From the NCBI RefSeq assembly GCF_018130065.1, contig NZ_JAFCME010000012.1:152918-216917 (forward strand): a stretch of DNA of 64,000 bases, in the 5' to 3' direction. Position 1 is the stretch's first letter. The number at the start of each line of letters is the position of its first letter. Positions 24,265 to 33,210 of this stretch are shown piece by piece. This DNA comes from Bradyrhizobium sp. AUGA SZCCT0158 (GTDB lineage: Bacteria; Pseudomonadota; Alphaproteobacteria; Rhizobiales; Xanthobacteraceae). A program made the position numbers and the translations under genes. The notes under the pieces are model-generated. The model did no database searches and had not been told where the DNA came from. It was given only the letters and a program-made list of their open reading frames with translations.

Positions 24265-25260
24265 CTAGCCAAACCGCTTTCTGCGCCATTCAATCAGTTT
24301 GGCGCTGACCTCGTCCGGCTTTTCCTGTTGCGTCCAATGGCCGCTGTCGCGCACCAGATATTTTTCGAGATCGGGAACGATCTTTTCCATGCCATCAGCC
24401 GACGACGGCGGCAGCACGTGGTCGTTCTCGGCCATGATCATCAGCGCCGGTACTTTCACGGTGTGATCGATCTGCGCCGAACGCTGCCAGTTGCGCGACA
24501 TGTTGCGGTACCAGTTGATGCCGCCGGTAAAACCTGACTTCGTGAACGTATCGACGAACACCTTTTTCTCTTCCGGTGACAGGATCGGTGTGCGCGGATC
24601 ATGCTTGGCGTCGTAACCCGCGATCATCTGCGGAAACGCCAAATTGAGTCGCGGGGAAGCACCGACGCCGGCAACCACCTGGTCGGCAGGTGTGTCGGCG
24701 GGCCGCGGCACAGGCTTGCGCATGAAGGCGTCAAACGTCTGCTCGACCCGGCTGCCGAAGATCCGGTCGGGCTCGCGGGCCGGATCCTGGAACTGCACGA
24801 TGTACATGCTGTCGCCGAACCGCTTGCGGAACAGCTCGATCGGATCGGCCGGCGCGCGATCGTGATGCGGCGTGTTGATGCCGACCACGCCGGCAACGCG
24901 GTCAATGTGGCGGAGCGGCATCTGCCAGATGATGAAGCCGCCCCAGTCGTGGCCGACGAAGATCGCCTTGTCGATCTTCAGATGGTCCATCAGGCCGACG
25001 AGATCGCCGGTGAGGTGCTCGATGTCATAGGCCTCGACCGGCTCAGGCCGGTCGGTCGAACCATAGCCGCGCTGATCCGGCGCGATCACCCGGATCCCGG
25101 CCTCGCTCAGCGCCTTGATCTGGTGACGCCAGGAGAACGCGATCTCCGGCCAGCCGTGGCACAGTATCACCGGCGGCTTGTCGGTCTTCGGCCCGGCCTC
25201 GTAGTAACCCATGCGAATGCCGTTCGTCTCGGCGAACTGCAGCGGCGGCATTTCAATCAT
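24265..25260 (-). CDS. epoxide hydrolase (alpha/beta fold)
   Basis: 331-residue epoxide hydrolase that opens epoxides to diols through an Asp ester intermediate. HGWPE (35-39) is the oxyanion motif, Asp105 in GHDWGG the nucleophile and the C-terminal SGHWTQQEKP the His region. The ATG at 25260 follows AGGG eight bases upstream. It lies nine bases downstream of the WS/DGAT gene and upstream of the CYP102-type P450 on the same strand. The P450 could supply epoxides, but that link is inference. Confidence 0.9.
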   Translation of the reverse strand: MIEMPPLQFAETNGIRMGYYEAGPKTDKPPVILCHGWPEIAFSWRHQIKALSEAGIRVIAPDQRGYGSTDRPEPVEAYDIEHLTGDLVGLMDHLKIDKAIFVGHDWGGFIIWQMPLRHIDRVAGVVGINTPHHDRAPADPIELFRKRFGDSMYIVQFQDPAREPDRIFGSRVEQTFDAFMRKPVPRPADTPADQVVAGVGASPRLNLAFPQMIAGYDAKHDPRTPILSPEEKKVFVDTFTKSGFTGGINWYRNMSRNWQRSAQIDHTVKVPALMIMAENDHVLPPSSADGMEKIVPDLEKYLVRDSGHWTQQEKPDEVSAKLIEWRRKRFG

Positions 25261-25269
25261 CGCAACACC

Positions 25270-26814
25270 CTATTCAGCCGCGCTGGTCATCTTCGGCGGC
25301 GGCGCATAGGCCGCCTCCAGCGCTTCAAACTCCAGCGGAAGCATATCGCACAAGACCTGGACATGCGGAATGATGTTGGCGCCGGCGATGAAGCCGAAAT
25401 CGAGCTGATCGCGATAGCTCTGCACGGTGATGTTGAGCGCGAGCCCGTGGGTCGAGATCGACACCGGGAAGATATGCAGCAACTCCGCGCCGGCGGCGTA
25501 CAAAGTCTGTCGCGGTCCCGGCACGTTGGACACCGTGATGTTGGCCGCCGGCGGCAGCACGTTCGAGAGGTCGGAACGGCTGTAGAGCAGCGCCAGGATC
25601 TGAACCAGGATCGGCGCGCCCAGCATCGAGATGTTGGAGACCTGCGGCATCAAGGCTCGCAGCGGATGCGACATCTCCTTGGACTTGGTGGATTGCGCGA
25701 TGATCGCCTCCAGCCGCCCCTTGGGATCCTCGAGGTTGGTGGCGATCGAGCAGATCATGCCGAACACCTGGTTGTTGGCCTCGGTGTTGCCTTCCTCGCG
25801 CAGCGAAATCGGCACCGCCGCGGTCAGCGACTTGGTCGGCAGCGCGCCCTGCTGCAGCAGATAGCGCCGCACCACGCCGGAGGACAGCGCCAGCACGACG
25901 TCGTTGAGCTTGCCGCCGGAGGCTTTCGCCACCGCCTTGGCCCGCGACAGCGAGATCGAGGTGCCGGCAAAGCTGCGCTCCGACGAGATCGCCTTGTTCA
26001 GGATGGTCGGCGGCGAAACCATGCTGGCGATGCTGTCGCGCGACTTCGGATCGGAAATCTTGCCGACCACTTCGGAAACGCTCTTGAGCATCGTCGGCAC
26101 GCTGGCGGCGAATTTCACCGCGCTCTCGATCTGGAACATGGCGTTGTCGAACAGAATCGATCCGAGATCGCTCTTGCCCGAGCGCGGCAATTCCAGGCTC
26201 TTCGGCGCCGACGATGAATCGAACGGCTGGCGCCAGAGCTGCTGATAGGAATCGATCAAATTGGCGGCGATGTCGCGCGGCTCCTGCGCGACCTTGCGCG
26301 CCGTCGGCGGTTCGACCTGGCGCGGCACCGGAGTCAGATCGTAGATCATGTTGGTGAGCGCCGCACCGGCGCCGCCGTCGATGCAGGCGTGGTGCATCTT
26401 GGAATAAAGCCCGATCTCGTTGTCCTTCATGCCCTCGAAGACATAGAACTCCCAGAGCGGACGGGCGCGGTTGAGCAGCTTGGCATGCATCCAGCCGACG
26501 ATGCGCTCCAGCGTCGCGCGGTCGTAGGGGGCCGGCAGGCTGCCGCGGAAAATGTGGCGGTCGATGTCGAACTGGTCGTCCTCGACCCAGGACGGATGAT
26601 CGATGTCGAGCGGCGCCTTTTCCAGGCGCGCTTTCAGGATCGGCGCAAGATGCAGCCGCGAGCCGATCATCGCCTTGAAATCCTCGAAGAAGTTGCCGTT
26701 GTAGTTCTCGGGCAGGCGGAAGATCGCCATGCTTCCGACATGCATCGGCATCTCAGGCGTTTCCAGGTACAGAAACGACGCGTCCATCGAAGACAGTTTC
26801 TTGGCGTCAGTCAT
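25270..26814 (-). CDS. wax ester synthase / diacylglycerol acyltransferase family protein
   Basis: 514-residue bacterial WS/DGAT. The catalytic HHxxxDG motif is HHACIDG at 141-147, and the N-terminus MTDAKKLSSMDASFLYLETP is the family opening. NDVVLALSSGVVRRYL and the C-terminal SNVPGP motif (TVSNVPGPRQTLYAAG) are also present. It joins fatty acyl-CoA to alcohols or diacylglycerol to make neutral storage lipid at the membrane. GGGAGG lies upstream of the ATG. A 103-base gap separates it from the hydrolase gene upstream. Confidence 0.92.
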   Translation of the reverse strand: MTDAKKLSSMDASFLYLETPEMPMHVGSMAIFRLPENYNGNFFEDFKAMIGSRLHLAPILKARLEKAPLDIDHPSWVEDDQFDIDRHIFRGSLPAPYDRATLERIVGWMHAKLLNRARPLWEFYVFEGMKDNEIGLYSKMHHACIDGGAGAALTNMIYDLTPVPRQVEPPTARKVAQEPRDIAANLIDSYQQLWRQPFDSSSAPKSLELPRSGKSDLGSILFDNAMFQIESAVKFAASVPTMLKSVSEVVGKISDPKSRDSIASMVSPPTILNKAISSERSFAGTSISLSRAKAVAKASGGKLNDVVLALSSGVVRRYLLQQGALPTKSLTAAVPISLREEGNTEANNQVFGMICSIATNLEDPKGRLEAIIAQSTKSKEMSHPLRALMPQVSNISMLGAPILVQILALLYSRSDLSNVLPPAANITVSNVPGPRQTLYAAGAELLHIFPVSISTHGLALNITVQSYRDQLDFGFIAGANIIPHVQVLCDMLPLEFEALEAAYAPPPKMTSAAE

Positions 26815-26917
26815 GTTTTCCTCCCGCAGAGATCACGCGACGCCTTGATGGCGCTTCTGGCGTTCAGATGGTCCTGAAGACGGGGGTTGGGTGGTCCCCG
26901 GTCTTCAACGACATTGG

Positions 26918-27715
26918 TCAGGATAGTGCATTTTCCGGGGTCCCATATGCAATGGCAAACGGGCCCGAACGGTCAAATTGCTTAAATTCGCCTTCCCTTT
27001 GCGCCAGCCGGTCGGCCACCGCCCACAAGGCGGCCGGGTTGACGCCGAGGCCGATATGGCTTGCGAGATGCACCTCGATATTTTCGGCCGTGCTGGAGGG
27101 GCGCAGCAGGCTGGTACGCCAGTTCACGATGCCATCGGTGCGAGAATAGATCGAGGTCGCGGGCACCGGCAGGTCGCCGGCGATCGCCTCCCTGATCTCC
27201 GGGTTGTCGTGGATGCTTTCCCCCGACAGCGCTTCGTACAATCGCGTCGCATTGGTCGCTGTGATGTCGTTGGCGAACGGGCTGCCGAGCGTGATCACCG
27301 ATCGCACCATGTCCGGCAGTTGCAGCGCGAGATCGCGTGCGTAGACGCCACCGAGACTCCAGCCAATGATGCTGACCTTTCGTCCCGTGGTCTCGTGGAT
27401 TCGCTTGACGAGGTCGCGCAACGCACCGCGCTTGCTGGCGACGCCGCCGAAATTGCGGCCCATGTTCCAGGCATAGCTGTCGTAGCCAAGCTCCTTCAGG
27501 TAGCGCCGCATCGGCGCCATCGACAAATCGCTGGCGAGAAATCCCGGCAGCGTCAGCACCGGATGACCGTCGCCCTTCGGGGCGCGCATCAACAGCGGCG
27601 ACAGCAGCAGGCTCGAATTCAGTTCGAACACGCTTCTGGCTTCGGCGAGCATCAGGAACAGGCTCGGCGGACGAAGCTTGCGTTCTGCCGCCGGCGCGCC
27701 CTCCGCGACGGCCAC
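26918..27715 (-). CDS. alpha/beta hydrolase (lipase-like), paralogue of the one at 12817-13587
   Basis: 265-residue alpha/beta hydrolase with nucleophile elbow SIIGWSLGGVYARD and GHPVLTLPGFLASDLS. Large parts match the 12817-13587 protein. The GTG start at 27715 shares its first base with the last base of the preceding TAG stop, so translation is coupled to the DUF6489-like gene. It is likely transcribed with the WS/DGAT and epoxide hydrolase genes. An ester or thioester substrate is plausible; the precise one is unknown. Confidence 0.83.
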   Translation of the reverse strand: MAVAEGAPAAERKLRPPSLFLMLAEARSVFELNSSLLLSPLLMRAPKGDGHPVLTLPGFLASDLSMAPMRRYLKELGYDSYAWNMGRNFGGVASKRGALRDLVKRIHETTGRKVSIIGWSLGGVYARDLALQLPDMVRSVITLGSPFANDITATNATRLYEALSGESIHDNPEIREAIAGDLPVPATSIYSRTDGIVNWRTSLLRPSSTAENIEVHLASHIGLGVNPAALWAVADRLAQREGEFKQFDRSGPFAIAYGTPENALS

Positions 27716-27969
27716 TATTTCTTGTCCTTCTTGGCCATGCCGCCGAGACCGGCCATGGTCACGAACATGTCCTGAAAGCGTTCAGCGATCTTGGGGTCGA
27801 AGGTGAACCAGGACTGCATCAGCGATTCCGGCGAGACCTTGTCGATGTTGGCCATCATCTGCTGCTGCAACTTGTCCATGACCGCGGTCTGCATCGGCTG
27901 AACGTCCGGAAGTCCGAAGAACTGCCGGGCCTCGAGCGGCGTGCAATCAATTTCGACGTTTACCTTCAT
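27715..27969 (-). CDS. small DUF6489-like protein
   Basis: 84-residue protein beginning MKVNVEIDCTPLEARQFFG and ending in a Lys-rich tail. It is the short conserved protein that, as I recall, is annotated DUF6489 in Rhizobiales, with no known function. The ATG at 27969 follows GGAG. It overlaps the hydrolase gene by one base, which suggests a shared role or fixed ratio with the lipase-like enzyme. The upstream in-frame extension to 28299 runs over pseudogene sequence and is rejected. Confidence 0.75.
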   Translation of the reverse strand: MKVNVEIDCTPLEARQFFGLPDVQPMQTAVMDKLQQQMMANIDKVSPESLMQSWFTFDPKIAERFQDMFVTMAGLGGMAKKDKK

Positions 27970-28067
27970 GGCCGCTCCTTCATTAATGGCTTGCCGCAGT
28001 ATCACCGTGACTGGCTGAGTCACGCAAGGACAAGACCGCCTTCCGGGCCCCCGTTCGCCCCCTATGG

Positions 28068-28351
28068 TCAACCAAAACGTTCGACAGCAAAAGGGGTAGT
28101 ATCGGCAAACGGGGTCTCGCCGGTCATCATTTCCGCCAGCAGCCGGCCGGTTGCAGGTCCGAGCGTCAGGCCGTGGTGCTGGTGGCCGAAATCGAACCAC
28201 AAACCGGGATGGCGGGGCGCCTTCCCGATCACCGGCAGCATGTCCGGCAAACAGGGCCGCGCCCCCTTCCACGGCCGGGCAGGTGCAGCGCAGCGCCAAC
28301 GCCGACCATGCCCGCCCCCAACACCAGAACGTCGGCCCTCAGTTCCGCCAC
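28068..28351 (-). pseudogene. remnant of an FAD-dependent amino-acid oxidoreductase (DadA/DAO type)
   Basis: Two pieces of one gene remain in different frames. From a GTG at 28351 the start reads MAELRADVLVLGAGMVGVG plus AALHL, the Rossmann GxGxxG of an FAD enzyme. It then runs out of frame and reaches a stop within about 40 codons. From about 28263 to 28068 the other frame gives RPCLPDMLPVIG ... GLWFDFGHQHHGLTLGP ... GRLLAEMMTGE, the C-terminus of D-amino-acid dehydrogenase-like proteins. About 300 or more central residues are missing, so an internal deletion destroyed the gene. The stretch 28352-28544 upstream holds nothing I can assign. Confidence 0.8.
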
Positions 28352-28544
28352 CGGCGCTCCAAAAGTTTAATGTAACGAATTCGCGCCCACAGCCTAAGGT
28401 AAAGCTAGCCATTGCCGCATCGCGGTGCAAACCGATCCACAGAGAGGGATCGCGCCTGCGCGGCGGCTGGACTTTGGCAACAGGGATCGGCAATATCCGC
28501 CGTTATTGCGGAATTAGGCTGATCAAAGCGGGGAAATCGAACAA

Positions 28545-30140
28545 ATGTCTTTACGTCGGAGTTTGCTTGCAGCGGCTACGGTTACAATGCTCGGCTTTGC
28601 GGTTGCGCCGGCATCGGCCCAGACCCTGCGCTACGCCAACCAGGGCGACCTCAAATCGCTGGATCCGTATACGCTGAACGAAAGCACGACCCACGCCCAT
28701 CTCGGGCATGTCTTCGAAGGCCTTACCGCCCGCGACAAGGACCTGAAGATCATCCCGGCGCTGGCGGAGAGCTGGGAAACGCCGGAGCCGACACGCTGGC
28801 GGTTCCATTTGCGCAAGGGCGTGAAATTCCACAACGGCGACCCCTTCACTGCCGACGATGTCGTTTTCTCGGCAGAGCGCGTTCGTGCCAAGGGCTCCAA
28901 CCTTCCCACCCGCCTTCCATCCGATGCCAAGGTCGTCAAGGTCGACGACTACACCGTGGACTTCGTCCTGACCTCGCCCAATCCCATTCTCAATTCGCAA
29001 TGGGATACTTGGTACATCATGAGCAAGAAATGGGCCGAGGCGAACAACTCGGTCGCCCCGACTCCGGTGGCGGCAACCTCGCCCAGTTTTGCCTCGCTTA
29101 ACGCCAATGGTACCGGTCCCTTCATCATCGAGAGTCACCAGCCCGGGGTGAAAACGGTGTTCAAGGCGAACCCGAACTGGTGGCGCAAGCCCGAGCACAA
29201 TCTGAAAGAGATCGTCTTCACGCCGATCGGCTCCGCCGCCACGCGCGTGGCCGCCCTGCTGTCGGGCGAAGTCGACGTCATCGAGCCGGTTCCGATCCAG
29301 GATATCACACGCGTGGATTCCAGCCCCAACGCCCAAGTGCTGAAGGGACCGGAACTTCGCACCATCTTTCTCGGCATGGACACGCTTCGCGATGAATTGC
29401 TGTATTCCAACATCAAGGGCAAGAACCCCTTCAAGGACGTTCGCGTTCGCGAGGCATTCTATAAGGCAATCGATGTCGAGTTGATCAAGACCCGCGTGAT
29501 GCGCGGCCTTTCCACGCCATCGGCGCTGATGATCGCACCGGAATTATTTGCGCCGTCAAAGGATTTCACGCGGCCGAAAGCCGATCCGGATGCCGCCAAG
29601 AAGCTGCTGGTGGAGGCTGGTTACCCCGACGGTTTCGAAGTCAGCCTGGACTGCCCCAACGACCGTTATGTCAATGACGCCCCGATCTGCCAGGCGGTGG
29701 TCAGCATGCTGGCCCGGATCGGCGTCAAGGTTGACCTCCTCGCGCAACCCAAGGCCCAGTACTTCGCTAAGGTTCTCAAGGCGGGCGGCTATCAGACATC
29801 GTTCTTTCTGTTGGGCTGGACTCCCGGAACTCTCGATTCCCATAACGTGCTCTACGACGTTATCGGTTGTCGCGACGATCCCAAGAGTTCGCGTGGAGAG
29901 AACAATCTCAGCGGCTATTGCAACAAGGAAATTGACGCCCTCACCGACAAGATCTTGCAGGAGGCCGACACCACCAAGCGCGATCAGTTGATCAAGAGCG
30001 CTTACCAGATCCTCAACAAGGATTTCGGTTATATCCCGCTGCATCAGCAGGCGCTGGCCTGGGGCGTTTCGAAAAAAGTGAAGCTGACGCAGCGCGCCGA
30101 CAATCAGGTTCTGCTGTACTGGGCGACCAAGCAGGACTAA
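28545..30140 (+). CDS. Dpp/Opp-type ABC transporter substrate-binding protein (first set)
   Basis: 531-residue periplasmic solute-binding protein of the extracellular family 5. The Sec signal is MSLRRSLLAAATVTMLGF onward, with cleavage likely after ASA at about 26. The mature start QTLRYANQGDLKSLDPYTLNES is typical, as is the RWRFHLRKGVKFHNGDPFTADDVVFS segment. It should deliver a peptide-like solute to the permeases that follow. First gene of a twelve-gene plus-strand array. A stem-loop follows the stop, as is common after abundant binding proteins. Confidence 0.9.
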   Translation: MSLRRSLLAAATVTMLGFAVAPASAQTLRYANQGDLKSLDPYTLNESTTHAHLGHVFEGLTARDKDLKIIPALAESWETPEPTRWRFHLRKGVKFHNGDPFTADDVVFSAERVRAKGSNLPTRLPSDAKVVKVDDYTVDFVLTSPNPILNSQWDTWYIMSKKWAEANNSVAPTPVAATSPSFASLNANGTGPFIIESHQPGVKTVFKANPNWWRKPEHNLKEIVFTPIGSAATRVAALLSGEVDVIEPVPIQDITRVDSSPNAQVLKGPELRTIFLGMDTLRDELLYSNIKGKNPFKDVRVREAFYKAIDVELIKTRVMRGLSTPSALMIAPELFAPSKDFTRPKADPDAAKKLLVEAGYPDGFEVSLDCPNDRYVNDAPICQAVVSMLARIGVKVDLLAQPKAQYFAKVLKAGGYQTSFFLLGWTPGTLDSHNVLYDVIGCRDDPKSSRGENNLSGYCNKEIDALTDKILQEADTTKRDQLIKSAYQILNKDFGYIPLHQQALAWGVSKKVKLTQRADNQVLLYWATKQD

Positions 30141-30156
30141 GACGCTCAGTTATCAT

Positions 30157-30185
30157 GGTCCCGGCAGCCAGGCGCTTCCGGGACC
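30157..30185 (+). terminator. stem-loop after the binding-protein gene
   Basis: GGTCCCGG (30157-30164) and CCGGGACC (30178-30185) with a 13-base loop, followed by TTTCATTT. It lies 17 bases after the stop of the binding-protein gene and 64 bases before the permease. It is probably an attenuator or mRNA 3' protection element that lets the binding protein be made in excess. Confidence 0.55.
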
Positions 30186-30248
30186 TTTCATTTCCGGCTG
30201 ACAGCGACGTCAACCAAGAAGTCACACAGAAGAAAGTGAAAGGAATAC

Positions 30249-31229
30249 ATGCTCGCTTTCACTCTTCGCCGGGCGATCCAGGCTATCGGCGTCATGATTG
30301 CGGTCGGGGTCATCTCGTTCTCGATGTTCCGCTTCGCAGGTGACCCGGTCAACCAGATCGTCTCGCTGGACACGCCCGCCGCCGAACGCGAGGCGGTTCG
30401 CAAATCGCTCGGTCTGGACGATCCCGTCGCGGTGCAGTTCGCGCGTTATTTCGGCAATGCCGCCCAGTTCAAATTCGGCGTGTCCTATCAGTTCCGCCAG
30501 CCGGTCTCGAGCCTGCTCGCAGAGCGGATGCCCGCAACACTCGAGCTCGCGATCTGCGCCACCATCTTCGCAATGGTGTTCGGCATCCTGATGGGGGTCT
30601 ATTCGGCGCTCAAACGCGACACCGTGCTTGCCAAGATATTCCAGGCCGTATCGCTGATCGGAATCTCGCTGCCGACCTTCCTGATCGGTATTCTGCTGAT
30701 CTACCTGTTTTCGGTGACCCTGGGCTGGCTGCCCTCGTTCGGCCGCGGCGAGGTCGTGCGGGTCGGTTGGTGGACCACCGGACTCCTGACCCTCTCCGGC
30801 CTCAAGGCGCTGATCCTGCCGTCCATCACGCTCGGCCTGTTCCAGTTGACATTGATCATGCGGCTGGTGCGCGCTGAAATGCTGGAAGTCCTGCGCACCG
30901 ACTACATCCGCTTCGCGCGTGCCCGCGGCCTGACCACCCGCGCGATCCATTTCGGCCACGCGCTCAAGAACACGCTGGTCCCCGTCATCACCGTGGCCGG
31001 GCTGCAATTTGGCTCGGTTATTGCTTTCGCCATCATCACCGAAACCGTCTTCCAGTGGCCGGGCATGGGGTTGCTGTTCGTGCAGGCAGTGCAAAACGTC
31101 GATATCCCGATCATGGCGGCCTACCTGTTGATGGTGTCGCTGATCTTCGTCACCATCAATTTGGTGGTCGATATCCTCTATACCGTCGTCGATCCGCGCC
31201 TGCGCTCGACCATCCGCCGTCCGGCTTGA
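30249..31229 (+). CDS. Dpp/Opp-type ABC permease (DppB-like, first set)
   Basis: 326-residue inner-membrane permease with about six membrane segments. The N-terminal MLAFTLRRAIQAIGVMIAVG is typical of DppB-type subunits. The cytoplasmic EAA loop is RLVRAEMLEVLRTDYIRFARARG followed by L-T-T-R, the contact for the ATPases. It is transcribed after the binding-protein gene and 14 bases before the DppC-like gene. Confidence 0.92.
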   Translation: MLAFTLRRAIQAIGVMIAVGVISFSMFRFAGDPVNQIVSLDTPAAEREAVRKSLGLDDPVAVQFARYFGNAAQFKFGVSYQFRQPVSSLLAERMPATLELAICATIFAMVFGILMGVYSALKRDTVLAKIFQAVSLIGISLPTFLIGILLIYLFSVTLGWLPSFGRGEVVRVGWWTTGLLTLSGLKALILPSITLGLFQLTLIMRLVRAEMLEVLRTDYIRFARARGLTTRAIHFGHALKNTLVPVITVAGLQFGSVIAFAIITETVFQWPGMGLLFVQAVQNVDIPIMAAYLLMVSLIFVTINLVVDILYTVVDPRLRSTIRRPA

Positions 31230-31243
31230 AAGAAGGATCAGAG

Positions 31244-32215
31244 ATGTCCGACGCCGTCGTTCCCCACCGAGCCGAGCCGAGCGCAGCAGTGGCGCGCGCC
31301 GGCACGAGCTGGTTCAGGCGCGCGCTCGACAGCGACATCTTCTATTCGTTCCGCCGTTCCAAGCTGACGATGGTGGCGGCAGCCGTCACCATCCTGTTTT
31401 TCCTGCTGGCGATCTTTGCTTCGGTGCTTTCGGTGCAGAACCCGTTCGATCCGGCGCAGCTGCAGCTGATGAATTCGCGCATTTCGCCGCTATGGACCGC
31501 CGACGGCCAGAGCCCGTTCCTGCTCGGCACCGACGAGCAGGGCCGCGACGTGTTCTCCGCTATCCTCTACGGGCTTCGGATCTCGCTCGTCGTCGGCGTG
31601 CTCGGCGTCGTCTTCGCCGGCGCGCTCGGAATTACGCTCGGGCTGATTGCGGGCTATGTCGGCGGCGCGCTCGATGGCCTGATCATGCGTATCGCCGACG
31701 TGCAACTCACCTTCCCCGCCATCCTGATCGCGCTCCTCGTCAACGGCGTCGCCAAGTCGGTGTTCGGCAACCGGCTGGACGCCATGAGTACGCTGGTGGT
31801 GCTGGTGGTCGCGATCGGACTGAGTTTCTGGGTGCAGTATGCCCGAACCGTGCGCGGCTCCGTCATGGTCGAGAAGAACAAGGATTATGTCGCGGCCGCC
31901 CAGTTGATCGGGCTCCCCGCCCCCATCATCATGCTGCGTCACGTGCTGCCGAACACGATGGGTCCGATCCTGGTGATCGCCACCATCAACCTGGCGCTCG
32001 CCGTCATTACGGAAGCCACGCTGTCGTTCCTCGGCGCCGGGATGCCCGATACCATGCCGTCGCTGGGCACGCTGATCCGGATCGGCAACAATTATCTGTT
32101 CGCTGGCGAATGGTGGATCGTGGCCTTCCCGGGCTTTGCGCTGGCCGGGCTGATCCTTTCCATCAATCTGCTCGGCGACTGGCTGCGCGACGCGCTCAAC
32201 CCGAAACTCCGATGA
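31244..32215 (+). CDS. Dpp/Opp-type ABC permease (DppC-like, first set)
   Basis: 323-residue permease with the DppC layout: an N-terminal cytoplasmic arm, one membrane segment, the LLGTDEQGRDVFSAILYGLRIS motif, then five segments. The EAA loop is around ARTVRGSVMVEKNKDYVAAAQ. I place the start at the ATG at 31244 (MSDAVVPHRAE), with AAGGA upstream. The frame open from 31055 overlaps the preceding permease. The stop overlaps the next ATG as ATGA. Confidence 0.92.
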   Translation: MSDAVVPHRAEPSAAVARAGTSWFRRALDSDIFYSFRRSKLTMVAAAVTILFFLLAIFASVLSVQNPFDPAQLQLMNSRISPLWTADGQSPFLLGTDEQGRDVFSAILYGLRISLVVGVLGVVFAGALGITLGLIAGYVGGALDGLIMRIADVQLTFPAILIALLVNGVAKSVFGNRLDAMSTLVVLVVAIGLSFWVQYARTVRGSVMVEKNKDYVAAAQLIGLPAPIIMLRHVLPNTMGPILVIATINLALAVITEATLSFLGAGMPDTMPSLGTLIRIGNNYLFAGEWWIVAFPGFALAGLILSINLLGDWLRDALNPKLR

Positions 32216-33210
32216 CCAGTCCTGTCCTTTCCGTGCGTAACCTCGAGGTGGAGTTCCACACCCGCCGCAGCGTCCTGCACGCCATCAACGGCATCTCCTT
32301 CGACATCGCCAAGGGCGAGGTGCTCGGCGTGGTCGGCGAATCCGGCGCGGGAAAATCCGTGACGGGCCTTGCCGTGATCGGCCTGATCGATCCGCCGGGG
32401 CGGATCGCAGGCGGCGAGATCCATCTGTCGGGGATGCGGATCGATCATCTGCCGCCGGAAGAAATCCGCCGCATCCGCGGCAAACGCATCGGGATGATCT
32501 TCCAGGATCCTCTCACAAGCCTCAATCCGCTCTACAAGATCGGCGACCAGATCGTCGAAACCATCCGGACCCATCTCAATCTGTCGGAGACCGCGGCGCG
32601 CAAGCGCGCCATCGATCTTCTGGCGGAAGTCGGTATTCCCGCGCCGGAAAAACGCATCGACGCCTATCCGCATGAATTCTCCGGCGGCATGCGCCAGCGC
32701 GTCGTGATCGCGCTTGCGATCTGTGCCGAACCGGATCTGATCATCGCCGACGAGCCGACCACGGCCCTTGACGTCTCCGTGCAGGCGCAGATCATCTCGC
32801 TGATCAAACGCCTTGGCCGCGACCATGGCACCGCCGTGATGCTGGTGACGCACGACATGGGCGTGATCGCCGAAACCTCCGACCGCGTCGCGGTGATGTA
32901 TTCGGGCCGGATTGCCGAGATCGGCCCGGTTCAGGACGTCGTGCAGAACCCGCTGCATCCCTACGCCAAGGGCCTGATGGGCGCGATCCCGACTTTGGCG
33001 GGCGAAGACAAGCGGCTGGTGCAGATACCCGGTTCGATGCCGCGGCTGTCGGCGATCCCGAAGGGCTGCTCGTTCAACCCGCGCTGCGGCTTCGTCTTCG
33101 ACCGTTGCCGCGTCGAGCGTCCGGAGCCGATAGCGCACGGTACGCAGGCCGTGGCCTGTCATCTCTATGATGCCGCGGCCAAGGCAACGATCAAGGAGAC
33201 CGCGGCATGA
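32212..33210 (+). CDS. Dpp/Opp-type ABC ATPase (DppD-like, first set)
   Basis: 332-residue ATPase. Walker A is GESGAGKS at about residues 44-51, signature FSGGMRQR, Walker B LIIADEPTTALD. The C-terminal oligopeptide/dipeptide domain has the CSFNPRCGFVFDRC cysteines, which in some relatives bind an Fe-S centre. The ATG at 32212 overlaps the permease stop and the stop overlaps the next ATPase start, both ATGA, so stoichiometric expression is likely. Confidence 0.92.
   Translation: MTSPVLSVRNLEVEFHTRRSVLHAINGISFDIAKGEVLGVVGESGAGKSVTGLAVIGLIDPPGRIAGGEIHLSGMRIDHLPPEEIRRIRGKRIGMIFQDPLTSLNPLYKIGDQIVETIRTHLNLSETAARKRAIDLLAEVGIPAPEKRIDAYPHEFSGGMRQRVVIALAICAEPDLIIADEPTTALDVSVQAQIISLIKRLGRDHGTAVMLVTHDMGVIAETSDRVAVMYSGRIAEIGPVQDVVQNPLHPYAKGLMGAIPTLAGEDKRLVQIPGSMPRLSAIPKGCSFNPRCGFVFDRCRVERPEPIAHGTQAVACHLYDAAAKATIKETAA

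Noticed and set aside
24601..26217. 538-codon plus-strand open frame
   Set aside because: Runs opposite the epoxide hydrolase and WS/DGAT genes and crosses both; no ribosome binding site or known motif.
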